From Chitinophaga tropicalis (GTDB lineage: Bacteria; Bacteroidota; Bacteroidia; Chitinophagales; Chitinophagaceae): 64,000 bases of DNA. Numbering within the stretch: the first letter of the stretch is position 1; each line of letters opens with the position of its first letter. Below, one piece after another: positions 1 to 8,079 of this stretch. The translations under genes and the position numbers were made by a program. The stretch lies in assembly GCF_009758205.1 (NCBI RefSeq), contig NZ_WRXN01000006.1, positions 1-64,000 of the forward strand, in the 5' to 3' direction. The notes beneath the pieces were generated by a model, which was not told where the DNA came from, did not search any database, and saw only the letters and a program-made list of their open reading frames with translations.

Positions 1-69
1 ACTCTAAAAGTCCCTTTGGGAGAAGAAATTCCATTAACTGTCGATAGTTCTGATCCAAGTTGTTGCTTC

Positions 70-1674
70 TTAATGAGCTGCAAAAAAACAACTTTTTGAT
101 CTTCCCCCCAAGTTTTCAACTTGATCCCTTACCTGACGGGCCATTAGCTCAAAAATGAAATTAACTTTTTTGGGTCGAAGTGTACCATTTTTGCGATTAT
201 ACAAAACTCCCTCAGAAAATAGTAGGTTTTGCAGTATTTCCTTATCCCCCACATCACAGGAATCCCATACAGTAAGGAGTTTCCGCGAAAAAGCTACCGA
301 ATCAAAAAGGTCTTCTTTGTGGGTCGAAATGCTATTGGCACATTGCTGTAATAATTTGGAAATTTTAAGCCGCTCATCCTGATAACGGGAATGGAACTTT
401 TCAAAGGTATCTTTACTCATTTCCCCCAGTGCATAGTACCTTTCCTCTATTGCATCTATCTTTTTATTTATTTCCGTTAACTGAACCTTTAGGCTTGCCT
501 CCTGGGCAACAATGTCCTTAGTGATTTCATTGAAATAGGCCGAAAGCTCATAAAAGATTACCGGAATAAGTGGCTCTTTTACTCCGTATTGCCCAAGCAG
601 ATTCCCATAGCTTTCATGAAGCTGATCCGCATTCTTATTACAGCAGCAACCATTGGTTCTGCATTTATAGTAATAAATTACAATAATGCCTGTTCGGGTT
701 TTCTTTTTTCGTGCATAACCAGTCATCGGTTGCAGGCAAACATCACATCTTACATGAATTTTAAGCGGGAGGTACTTGTTCTCCCTTTCATGGGGTACTC
801 CATATTGAGGACTACTTATATGGATGTCATTCACCTTCAAAAAAAGCTCCTGGCTGATTAATGGTTCGTGGTTTCCTTGTACTACTCGTCCATCCAACAA
901 GCCGTGATTGATTAAACCGCAGTAAAATGGCTTTTTGAATATTTTGGTAAGCTGCTGCTTGTACATCTTTACACCCATGCCCCTGAGCCGCTTAATAATT
1001 TCTTCATTCTTCATGCCTTCCGATTTCCATATAAACGCCTGCCTGATCTTTTTGCCTACTTCATTTACTACAATTGTACGCTGCTTACCTTCTTTAATTA
1101 CACTGTAACCTTGTGGTACCCTTGTTACCCAGTCACCTTTCTCAAATTTTCCGGTCATGCCATCAATCATTCTCCTTCTTCTCACTTTATTCTCATAATT
1201 ACTTTGCAAAAATTGCATTTCCTGAAAATACACTCCGCTATCATCCTTCACACTAACCGGCTGGGCAATGGCATAAATAGCCACACCATATTTCTCTCTC
1301 AATTCTTTGGCTATACCAATCCCACCGGCACCACTTCGACTGAACCGATCAATCATATACACCCATATCTCACTAATCTTTTTACTATTACCACCAGCAT
1401 TATTCTTTTTAACAAATGCCAGCATTTTCTGAAACTCCTTCCTTTTATCTGTTTTCGCGCTTTCGTGTGTACCACCGAATGATTCTAAAATGATCTTCCC
1501 CGTTCGTTCTGCATGTTCTTTAAAATACTTGTTTTGGTTTTCAATGCTCATGCCATCCAACTGCTTCTTTGTAGATACCCTGGTAAGGGTAACTACATAA
1601 GGTGTCTCATGCAATGGCTTCGTGTGTTTTTGCTTTACTCCAAATTGGCTGAATAGATTAATATCCGTTTTCAT
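70..1674 (-). CDS. Large serine recombinase (integrase/resolvase family)
   Basis: Site-specific DNA recombinase of the large serine type, 534 aa. The N-terminal resolvase domain begins near residue 26 and carries the catalytic serine in TRVSTKKQ (S34), followed by the usual arginine-rich strand with IDRFSRSGAGG near residues 107-117. A Recombinase domain follows (about 180-290), then a zinc ribbon with CDVC near 310 and CRTNGCCC near 340, and a long coiled-coil-like C-terminal part. All core blocks are present, so it is probably active. Its ATG overlaps the stop of the small upstream gene (ATGA at 1671-1674), so the two are probably translationally coupled. It sits at the left end of a long accessory region and could be the enzyme that brought part of it in. 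No att site could be identified by eye. Confidence 0.93.
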   Translation of the reverse strand: MKTDINLFSQFGVKQKHTKPLHETPYVVTLTRVSTKKQLDGMSIENQNKYFKEHAERTGKIILESFGGTHESAKTDKRKEFQKMLAFVKKNNAGGNSKKISEIWVYMIDRFSRSGAGGIGIAKELREKYGVAIYAIAQPVSVKDDSGVYFQEMQFLQSNYENKVRRRRMIDGMTGKFEKGDWVTRVPQGYSVIKEGKQRTIVVNEVGKKIRQAFIWKSEGMKNEEIIKRLRGMGVKMYKQQLTKIFKKPFYCGLINHGLLDGRVVQGNHEPLISQELFLKVNDIHISSPQYGVPHERENKYLPLKIHVRCDVCLQPMTGYARKKKTRTGIIVIYYYKCRTNGCCCNKNADQLHESYGNLLGQYGVKEPLIPVIFYELSAYFNEITKDIVAQEASLKVQLTEINKKIDAIEERYYALGEMSKDTFEKFHSRYQDERLKISKLLQQCANSISTHKEDLFDSVAFSRKLLTVWDSCDVGDKEILQNLLFSEGVLYNRKNGTLRPKKVNFIFELMARQVRDQVENLGGRSKSCFFAAH

Positions 1675-1913
1675 GCTGCAATATTTATTGTGTTTTTGAA
1701 GTTTTCTTTTTGGCGTTCATTCTTTGAATGCGTGGTAACAGTAAACTGATAGAGTACCTTACAAAAAAGCCGAATAGAATGGATGATTTGCTGCGCTTCT
1801 TCGTCTGGTATATCAAGGCCGGATAACTCCCGCAATTTCTCGGGAGTAAGCGGCGGCTGGCCGTTCCGGTTTATTATTGAGTTTGTTTTCAATGAAATAG
1901 GTATTTCTTTCAT
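1671..1913 (-). CDS. Small protein coupled to the serine recombinase
   Basis: An 80-aa protein that I do not recognise. Its central part (PPLTPEKLRELSGL, then DEEAQQIIHSIR) matches the neighbouring 65-aa protein at 1989-2186 (PLTPELLRSSSGL, DEQAEEIIDSLY), so the two are paralogues. The stop codon overlaps the recombinase ATG, giving the order 65-aa gene, 80-aa gene, recombinase on the minus strand. The shared block looks like two short helices. A recombination directionality factor or a recombinase-regulating role is possible from position alone, but that is inference. Confidence 0.65.
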   Translation of the reverse strand: MKEIPISLKTNSIINRNGQPPLTPEKLRELSGLDIPDEEAQQIIHSIRLFCKVLYQFTVTTHSKNERQKENFKNTINIAA

Positions 1914-1988
1914 GAAGCAGTATTTTTACTTTCATGCAATTGATAATCAACATTATATAATTGATTTGGCATTTCCAAATTACAGACA

Positions 1989-2186
1989 TCATTCGCTGCC
2001 TGGCGGGTTGACGGTTAGTAATATCCTGGCTAAAGAGTAAAGACTATCTATAATCTCCTCAGCCTGTTCATCTGTCAAATCATGTAACCCGGAGCTACTG
2101 CGCAGCAGTTCGGGTGTCAGCGGCTTGGGATTATTAGGGTCGAAACTGGCTTTTTTACTCTTGTTGTGGTTGTCTGTAGATGCCAT
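1989..2186 (-). CDS. Small paralogue of the recombinase-coupled protein
   Basis: A 65-aa protein starting at ATG 2184-2186 (MASTDNHNKSKK). An upstream in-frame GTG at 2219 would add 11 residues, but the ATG is preferred. It shares the PLTPExLR-x-SGL and DEQAEEII-SL blocks with the protein at 1671-1913 and differs mainly in its lysine/asparagine-rich N-terminus. Its function is unknown. Codirectional arrangement with the recombinase suggests a mobile-element accessory gene. Confidence 0.6.
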   Translation of the reverse strand: MASTDNHNKSKKASFDPNNPKPLTPELLRSSSGLHDLTDEQAEEIIDSLYSLARILLTVNPPGSE

Positions 2187-2367
2187 ATCTATTAGTTTTT
2201 CAAAGTGATTCAATTGCACATTAAGGAACTCTTTTTACATAAACAAAAACAGCAGCAAATTACATGCTGCCTGAAATAAGATTGTAGCACATCTGTGGGA
2301 AAGACAAAAAGCGGCAGCTGTCCTTTGTAAAAGGATAGCTGTCGCTCTAGGCTACATAAGAGGATGG

Positions 2368-2595
2368 CTACTCGCCGTCGTCGTCCTCCTCTTCGTGATC
2401 CTCGATTACATTTTCAATATCACGGATGATGTCCCGCTCTTTTTTTGAGTACTCGACCTCCAACGCGATAGTATCATCATCTTCATCTACTCCTGTTATG
2501 GTGTGCGTAATTTCATTGCCTGCGATAATCTCTGCAACGGAGACCATGGCACTTGAAGGAACCTGCAATTCTTTTTTGATTACTGTTGTTTTCAT
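2368..2595 (-). CDS. Small acidic protein of unknown function
   Basis: A 75-aa protein with an ordinary N-terminal half and a very acidic C-terminus (EDHEEEDDDGE). The start ATG is at 2593-2595. Nothing in it identifies a family. It is on the same strand as the recombinase group, separated by about 150 bases, and may belong to the same mobile unit. Moderate codon regularity and a clear start support it being real; the function is not known. Confidence 0.5.
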   Translation of the reverse strand: MKTTVIKKELQVPSSAMVSVAEIIAGNEITHTITGVDEDDDTIALEVEYSKKERDIIRDIENVIEDHEEEDDDGE

Positions 2596-2957
2596 TCGTG
2601 TGTATTTTTAGGGTGTAAAAAATATTTGAGATAGCGAATGTACGATGCCCGGAAAAGCTACTTCCACGATTTTGACCGCTTTTCCACAGAATGGTAAAAT
2701 TTGGTATGAATTGGCAGAATTTGCCACGCCAGATCCACGAGTTGCATATACTGGTAGTGAGCCAGTCAAAAGAATTTGCAAAGTGACCGTTCATCCGGTC
2801 CTGAGGGACAGAATCGATCTGTCATATCGTATCGTATCGGCTGGATTGTATATAGCATCTTAATAAATTGGCAAACATCTGGCATAAGTATCCGTACCAT
2901 TTACAATAAGCGCAGCTATAAATCCGGTAAATTTGCCTAGTAAAAACCTATCACCTG
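2596..2957. other. Intergenic stretch, possible mobile-element end remnant
   Basis: No convincing gene. A 72-codon open frame on the plus strand (2645-2863) has no recognisable protein features. The stretch contains loosely repeated phrases (TTTTGACCGCTTTTCC, TTTGGTATGAATTGGC, CAAAGTGACCGTTC) of the kind seen at ends of Bacteroidota insertion sequences with multiple terminal repeats. No transposase gene accompanies it, so this is only a suggestion. Confidence 0.25.
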
Positions 2958-4025
2958 ATGGCGGAAAAGAAAAAACAGCATTATGTCTCTCAATTTTTAC
3001 TCAGAAAATTTGGGAATAAAGACAATGCTACAATGATCAATGCCTATAACCTCAAGATTGGTAAGCTAATTATGCCTACCGCGATTAAAGGTCAGGCGCA
3101 AGACAAATTCTACTATGGAGAAGACCTCACTTTTGAAAACTTTCTTTCGGTGGTTGAAGAAAGGGCCGCTCCAATTATACACAGAATTTGCGAAGAGAAT
3201 ACTGTAGCTTTTGGTGAACGAAAGGAGTATTCATTCTTACTTCATTACCTAATGCTTTATAGTTTTAGAACAAAAGCAAACGTTAATAAAACCTTTGACC
3301 ACTTAAATTCGATGTTCAAGGAAATTGCTCCCTATATTTCCGATTTTGAAAATATAGATTTTGAGCACCTCCGCCTATCGCATCCGGAACCTGCAGCTTA
3401 TAATCTCGCATACTTTATGGACAATTGGGTGGTTTGTGCAGATCTGGAGTTGTTCTTAATTATAAACGATACCGAAGAAGATTTTATAATCTCTGATAAT
3501 CCCCTCGTAAATTTCAATCCTTTAATGCTGAGGCGTAGTGCATATCACCTAGCTGAGGGTCTTTTAAATAAAGGACTAATCTTATTTCTTCCAGTTTCAC
3601 CAAAGCATTGCCTAATGTTATGCGACCCATGGGCATATGATGTTTATTGTGCAGGAAACACGGTGACACTGGACAACATAGATGATTTGAATAATATCAA
3701 TACTCTTCAAGCGATTTCAGCAGATCAGAATATATATTTTACAGATGGCACAGATGTTCAGCAGCTTGTAGCAACTGCCACCAAAGCTGGCAGTTTACGA
3801 GAAAACAGAACAATCAGCGAAATCATTGATCACCCGCAACAAAAAGGAGTTAAGCAACAGTTTGGATACTATGTGAGTCATCGGTTTTGCCCTGAGCTTT
3901 CTTTTTTGAGAGAGGGTAAAGAAGCCAGCGTCTATAATATTAATGAACATTCTGATTACACCAGGAATAAAGAAATTGTTGACTGGATAAAGATGGATAA
4001 ACGAGCACTGCACCGTCCCCAATAA
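2958..4025 (+). CDS. DUF4238 family protein
   Basis: A 355-aa protein opening with KKKQHYVSQFLLRKFG, the diagnostic N-terminal block of DUF4238 (QHYVPQFYLRNF in many members). The family also shows a middle block with DNPL-like text, here ISDNPLVNFNP near residues 180-190. The biochemical function of DUF4238 is not established; members are common in accessory and defence-rich regions. The start ATG follows a short AT-rich leader. The next gene starts 20 bases downstream on the same strand and encodes an ADP-ribosyltransferase-like protein, so the pair probably forms a two-gene unit. Confidence 0.85.
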   Translation: MAEKKKQHYVSQFLLRKFGNKDNATMINAYNLKIGKLIMPTAIKGQAQDKFYYGEDLTFENFLSVVEERAAPIIHRICEENTVAFGERKEYSFLLHYLMLYSFRTKANVNKTFDHLNSMFKEIAPYISDFENIDFEHLRLSHPEPAAYNLAYFMDNWVVCADLELFLIINDTEEDFIISDNPLVNFNPLMLRRSAYHLAEGLLNKGLILFLPVSPKHCLMLCDPWAYDVYCAGNTVTLDNIDDLNNINTLQAISADQNIYFTDGTDVQQLVATATKAGSLRENRTISEIIDHPQQKGVKQQFGYYVSHRFCPELSFLREGKEASVYNINEHSDYTRNKEIVDWIKMDKRALHRPQ

Positions 4026-4045
4026 TATAACACACTGTATTTTTT

Positions 4046-5074
4046 ATGAAGATGCTAAAAAAACTCAATGCGAACTATGGTATGGATGCTCCAGATTATG
4101 GCTCATTCCGGCTACAGATGAATGGAACTGATCTTACAGATAGCCAATCCAAAATTTTTCTCAGTGTGATTGCCGAGCTAAGTGAAGCTAATGTAAGAAT
4201 TGTCTATCGTGGAGACAAAAAGAATAAGGCTGTTGAAAAGTTTAATCTTACAGTGCAGGCAATTCCGCACGGCTTTAATGATTATATATTTCTGTTTGGA
4301 GAAAAAGGCCGTTATTTTTTAAAGGAGAAAATCACAACAGCTGGAACTAACACGTATGGAATCACGGATACTTCAGAAGGCTTTCTTACAGTAATCTTTG
4401 ATATGTTACATGCTATTTTTACCCGCGACAGATACGCCTTTCCTGTTAAAGCCAGCCTTGATAAATTTAAAAAAGATCACCCAGAATTTATTAAATACTT
4501 TATTAACGAAGATAATAAGAAAGACTTTGTATCCCGGATAACGAGTGCAGACAGAAGGGTTAGAATCCGCGCCAGAGACTACTACCTGACACTACTTCAT
4601 CATTTTGGCAAAAATGAATTCTACCCCGTTTCATTTTTGTTATCCGCGACTACCAGCTTCCAAGTGGCCCAAAAATATGTTGCAAAGGAGATCACGGATG
4701 AAAATGATATTATTTTCTTTGGATGGGTTCCTCTAGGACAACGAACAATACTGTACACCTGGACCAATCACTGGCGCGAGAAGATTGTAAATGAGCTCGG
4801 ACTCCCGACATTCAGTCGCTCAATTTATCCTAATCAACAGGAAATATCCTTGAAAGGTGGACTGTTGGCTCATTATACAATTGGCTACCTATACACCCGT
4901 AATGGGCAAAAACATTTTGAGGTCAATCCCTGGTTGTTTGAAATCAGGGAGGAGAATTGGCCTAAAAATGGATTCCCTGTGGATCAACATAGCTTTGATG
5001 AAAGAATAAAAGACACCTTATTAAAAAGGGCCTTTTTTATAGATAATGATGGGGATTACGGGGAATATTGGTAA
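4046..5074 (+). CDS. Putative ADP-ribosyltransferase/FRG-like protein
   Basis: A 342-aa protein without a family I can name with confidence. Three spaced blocks resemble the R-S-E triad of ADP-ribosyltransferase folds: VYRGD (R55), LLSATTSFQVAQKY (S200-S204) and YPNQQEISLKGG (Q264-x-E266). The HHFG phrase just before the second block and the order of elements also recall FRG domains, which belong to the same fold group. This is inference from motif order; a structure prediction would decide it. It follows the DUF4238 gene by 20 bases and probably shares its transcript. A toxin or abortive-infection effector role would fit the fold and the location but is not shown. Confidence 0.6.
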   Translation: MKMLKKLNANYGMDAPDYGSFRLQMNGTDLTDSQSKIFLSVIAELSEANVRIVYRGDKKNKAVEKFNLTVQAIPHGFNDYIFLFGEKGRYFLKEKITTAGTNTYGITDTSEGFLTVIFDMLHAIFTRDRYAFPVKASLDKFKKDHPEFIKYFINEDNKKDFVSRITSADRRVRIRARDYYLTLLHHFGKNEFYPVSFLLSATTSFQVAQKYVAKEITDENDIIFFGWVPLGQRTILYTWTNHWREKIVNELGLPTFSRSIYPNQQEISLKGGLLAHYTIGYLYTRNGQKHFEVNPWLFEIREENWPKNGFPVDQHSFDERIKDTLLKRAFFIDNDGDYGEYW

Positions 5075-5109
5075 TAATGAAATTGTGTTACTAAGCTTAA
5101 AAAGTTTTT

Positions 5110-5259
5110 CTAAGTGATAAATACCACACCGGCTTGATCGGCAAAAAAGCGGTGCAAAGCATCTTCTGCTGCAATGGTCCACTGGTGAGCAATGTAGTGT
5201 ATCGCGCCTTCTTTATAGCAAGGGCATGGTTGTAGTTGCTGTCCATGCAGTTGCAGTTT
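5110..5259 (-). pseudogene. Fragment of an unknown protein C-terminus
   Basis: On the minus strand an open stretch of 49 codons ends at a stop (5110-5112) and reads like protein rather than noise (HYIAHQWTIAAEDALHRF, then FADQAGVVFIT). It is bounded upstream by a stop and has no start codon, so it would be a 5'-truncated remnant. A different frame over the same bases (5097-5282) begins with an ATG but reads less like a protein. The family is unknown. Confidence 0.3.
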
Positions 5260-5312
5260 TCATACGAGTTGTTTATAAACACGCCTCGCTAAAACGTACA
5301 TGAAAAATATTT

Positions 5313-5478
5313 CGGCCTCGCCGCAGGCTTCATGTAACCGCCACTCTAGCCCTCGCGGGGCCCGACAGCAAGCAACACTAACGCCCACGGCGAGGCCGCA
5401 GGCGTTTAGCTGTTGACTTGGCTGCTGTCGTAAAATGTTGCGAGTATTTGAGTGGCAGCCTCGTTATTAGCTAAACGC
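5313..5478. repeat. Nested palindromic, attC-like sequence
   Basis: This non-coding stretch folds on itself at several scales. GCGTTTAGCT (5402-5411) pairs perfectly with AGCTAAACGC (5469-5478) and encloses an inner GGCTGC/GCAGCC pair. AACGCC/GGCGTT flank a GC-rich core just upstream, and GGCCTCGCCG (5313-5322) pairs with CGGCGAGGCC (5389-5398). CGACAGCA and TGCTGTCG also form an imperfect outer pair. The layout of short conserved ends (GCGTTTAGC/GCTAAACGC) around a variable stem resembles integron attC sites, and it lies directly after the 2958-5074 gene pair. No integron integrase is visible here. Confidence 0.5.
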
Positions 5479-5720
5479 TAAAAATTTATCGTTACAAAAT
5501 TCCGTCCTGATTACAGGAAGCAATTTGAACAGCAATGTTACAGGATGCAAATTAAAAAATCTACCGTTTAAAGACGGTATCTGTTTTTGGAGCTTCGATA
5601 AAGTGATCAAATCCGAGTAAAAGCAATCATTTTTTAATCATTTTCAAATCACGGGCAAATGGAAACCAAATGGTGCTCAAATAGAAGTCAAATGGCAGAC
5701 AAATGATTTTTGACTTGTGC

Positions 5721-5899
5721 TGACTCGTCCTGTGACTCGTCCTGAAATAGGTTGACACCTAGATGAGATAATCCTGATTTTAGTTTACACCTGTTTCTAT
5801 TAGTCCTTGAAAAAGTTTACACCCCTTTCCGTTAATCCTGAAAAAGGTTTACACCTAGGTGTCTCGTCCTGATATAGGTCTAACTCGCCCCAAATGACA
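5721..5899. repeat. Five degenerate ~32-bp direct repeats
   Basis: Units start at 5741, 5773, 5805, 5837 and 5868, so the period is 32, 32, 32 and 31. The conserved first ~18 bases read CCTGAAATAGGTTGACACC or close variants (CCTGATTTTAGTTTACACC, CCTGAAAAAGGTTTACACC); the remaining ~13 differ. A 12-bp tandem duplicate (TGACTCGTCCTG at 5721 and 5733) leads into the array. Regular multiple repeats of this kind occur at the ends of some transposons, such as IS21 or Mu-like ends, but no transposase gene adjoins. The units are too degenerate for a CRISPR array. Confidence 0.7.
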
Positions 5900-6071
5900 C
5901 AATTAAGGGACTGAATAAAAATCCAGCCCCGTTACCTACCATACCATGTACATCATTCTGAATTGGTACAAGGATAGACATCCCCGCACGGATCATAACA
6001 CCCCTTGATGAACCACAAATAAGCATTCTTGAAAAATCACATTGCAACCTCAACTTATCGTATTCTATACG
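5900..6071. other. Intergenic, no gene seen
   Basis: Between the 32-bp repeat array and the small gene ending at 6072 there is no convincing reading frame on either strand. It may be the interior remnant of the element whose end carries the repeats; nothing further can be supported. Confidence 0.3.
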
Positions 6072-6329
6072 CTAATCTTCTTCCATAAAAAGCTGCTCAA
6101 GGTATTCAGCTACTCTTTCGTATTTTTTCCACTCCGCTGCAGTCCTTCTTTTAGGCCTAAACTGATTGGGCACCTCATAGCCAATAAGGAAATTAAGCTG
6201 CTGATAATCGAACGCATCTTGCAGTTCCTTCATATAGTCCCCGTATATCTTCTCATGATACCTTGTAACCTCAATACCGGGCCAGACCGAAGGAACTTTT
6301 AATGCCTTATTTACTGCTTTACTTTTCAT
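6072..6329 (-). CDS. Small protein of unknown function
   Basis: An 85-aa charged protein (MKSKAVNKALKVPS start) with no family I recognise. It is rich in Tyr, Glu and Lys and probably helical in its second half (AEWKKYERVAEYLEQLF). It is the last of three consecutive small minus-strand genes (6895-7140, 6482-6832, 6072-6329) separated by 60 to 150 bases, which may be expressed together. The function is unknown. Confidence 0.5.
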   Translation of the reverse strand: MKSKAVNKALKVPSVWPGIEVTRYHEKIYGDYMKELQDAFDYQQLNFLIGYEVPNQFRPKRRTAAEWKKYERVAEYLEQLFMEED

Positions 6330-6481
6330 ATTTTAAAACAAATCCACTGAGTAGAAATCCAGCGGAATTTCATACATCCAGCTTGTTAATGTTATACGTG
6401 ATTTTAATCAGATTCTATCGCGATTCGATTATCTCGCAATAGGCCGCGTAATAACTATGAATAGCGCCCGCAACTAAAATG

Positions 6482-6832
6482 CTATTCAGTTAATAAGTCC
6501 TGGTATTCGTGTAATAAGTATTGCTGATAAACTTCCAACACGAGAAATGTTAGTTTCAGAATCATCTTTTTTTCGGGAACAGTCAGATCCTGCACAATCT
6601 TGTCTGTAGGGTTCCTGTTCTGCATTTTTCTAAACATTACGACAACAGACCAGTCCATCTCCGCCATCAATATTTTCCTCCAGAAATACGGCAAGTTGAA
6701 TGTGCGTTTATTGATGTCGTCTAACAGATTTTCGGACAATGGGCCTGATGGGAATAACTCTCTAACGCCCTTTCTGTCAAACTCGTTGAAAAAAGAGAAA
6801 TAAGGATCGGTTTTCAGATTTTCACTTGGCAT
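6482..6832 (-). CDS. Small protein of unknown function
   Basis: A 116-aa protein starting at ATG 6830-6832. It has an aromatic-rich N-terminus (DPYFSFFNEFDRKG) and a helical C-terminal half (KKMILKLTFLVLEVYQQYLL) that could be amphipathic rather than membrane-spanning. I do not recognise a family. It lies between two other small unknown genes on the same strand. Confidence 0.55.
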   Translation of the reverse strand: MPSENLKTDPYFSFFNEFDRKGVRELFPSGPLSENLLDDINKRTFNLPYFWRKILMAEMDWSVVVMFRKMQNRNPTDKIVQDLTVPEKKMILKLTFLVLEVYQQYLLHEYQDLLTE

Positions 6833-6894
6833 CTAATTATAGTTTTGGGTGACAAATCGTTTTAAATGATTGTTTGGAGGAATGATCCCACGTC

Positions 6895-7140
6895 TTATTC
6901 ATTTACTTCAGGACTGTGCAGCATTTGCAATAAAGGCGGCACTATTATATAGGCGGCATCCATAAATTCCGTCATTCGGGAATAGAAAGACATCATGTTA
7001 CTGCGGTCATTGGCACTCCATGCATCTGCATTAGGGCTAGCCATAGCAGTCTCCAGCAAGTTCCACATGGTCGATTTTACCTCCGCTACCTCAGGGTACC
7101 AGTCCATAAACTGTTTTATGTTTTCAATAGATTGCGACAT
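6895..7140 (-). CDS. Small protein of unknown function
   Basis: An 81-aa protein from ATG 7138-7140 (MSQSIENIKQFMDWYP). A longer frame to 7251 exists, but its extra 37 residues look unlike protein and use a weak start, so the internal ATG is chosen. The sequence is helical and rich in Met and Trp (STMWNLLETAM, MMSFYSRMTEFMDAAY). It is the first gene of the three-gene small-protein group on this strand. The function is unknown. Confidence 0.5.
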   Translation of the reverse strand: MSQSIENIKQFMDWYPEVAEVKSTMWNLLETAMASPNADAWSANDRSNMMSFYSRMTEFMDAAYIIVPPLLQMLHSPEVNE

Positions 7141-7251
7141 AATGAATACTTTTAAGAAGTAGATTAGTGCGTGTCTTTGGGCAATAGGATGCCGGGCCAG
7201 GATAAATATCCTGGCAGTTGTTTGCATACGTAGCCTCAAGGTTAATACCAT

Positions 7252-7742
7252 TACGGATACGAAGAACTCATTCTATGAGGTAAAAGGCATTTGCCGCTCA
7301 GCTATGTGGAATAGTAAGGTAACGGCAAAATGTTGGAACGCTGTTTTGCAAAAATATGTTGCAGCTATTGACGGGTTTGGAAAGTTTGCTTAACTTTTTC
7401 ATAATTTTTGCGGGTTATAGTGAGTAATGAGTTAACAGGAAATCCGCAAAAAAGCGCGGGTCTCCTTGCCGCCAGGAGGGCCGTAGGAAGCCCAGGGTAC
7501 GGACAAGAAGCCCACGCTATGGCATGGGCCTCCCATCCTCATCTTCATACCCTTGAAAATTTCCTACGTTTTCCTGGCGATATGAGAATAAGAAGCGCTA
7601 TATCTCAATTTGGTCGGCAAATATAATAATCTGCCTCTCAATCCAAGTAAATAGCATTCAATATGACGAATATAGTAAAAAGATTGTTTTGTATGCTTAT
7701 TCTAATACAAAATATTTTAAGAATTATCCCAAATTGCCCGGC
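7252..7742. other. Intergenic, no convincing gene
   Basis: An upstream region for the divergent small-protein group and the XRE gene. A 72-codon plus-strand frame at 7408-7626 is rejected as it has no protein-like features. The stretch contains a short inverted pair (CCCACGC...GCATGGG, about 7518-7539) and AT-rich segments that may hold promoters for both directions; no clear TAnnTTTG box was singled out. Confidence 0.35.
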
Positions 7743-7970
7743 ATGGTGCCCAGTGATGATAAAATAGTATATGTACATCTTGGAGAAAGGATAAAGAAGG
7801 CAAGAACTGACAAGGGACTAAGCCTTCGAGAACTGGCAGCCATCTGTGATGTAGAGCATAACACCATCCACGAAATTGAAAGAGGGACACTGAATTTTAG
7901 ATTTTCCACGATTATTAAGATTTCAAAGGGATTGGAAATTCATTTGCATGAACTTTTGAAACCTCACTAG
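7743..7970 (+). CDS. XRE-family HTH transcriptional regulator
   Basis: A 75-aa single-domain regulator from ATG 7743 (an upstream TTG at 7689 would add 18 residues that do not belong to the domain). The helix-turn-helix spans nearly the whole protein: LGERIKKARTDKGLSLRELA, then CDVEHNTIHEIERG and the closing LEIHLHELL. Small XRE proteins of this type usually repress their own promoter and a downstream module. It lies 109 bases upstream of the 8080-10738 pair on the same strand and is the likely regulator of that pair (inference). Confidence 0.85.
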   Translation: MVPSDDKIVYVHLGERIKKARTDKGLSLRELAAICDVEHNTIHEIERGTLNFRFSTIIKISKGLEIHLHELLKPH

Positions 7971-8079
7971 ACTTATTAATAAATTTTAATAACTTTATCT
8001 ATGAACTCCAAATAAGGCCCCACTGTCTCAATAAGTTGTAACACACAATTTTACCTTATCTGTAAATAATTTTTAGAAA

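Noticed and set aside
1..99. An open plus-strand frame from the window edge (TLKVPLGEEIPLTVD...)
   Set aside because: It could be the end of a gene cut by the recombinase element, but it is under 35 codons, overlaps the recombinase 3' end and matches no family I know.
5741..5899. Possible CRISPR array
   Set aside because: Repeats are degenerate, the conserved part is about 18 bases, and there are no cas genes.
7408..7626. A 72-codon plus-strand frame
   Set aside because: Composition and lack of conserved-looking blocks point to chance; it crosses short palindromes.
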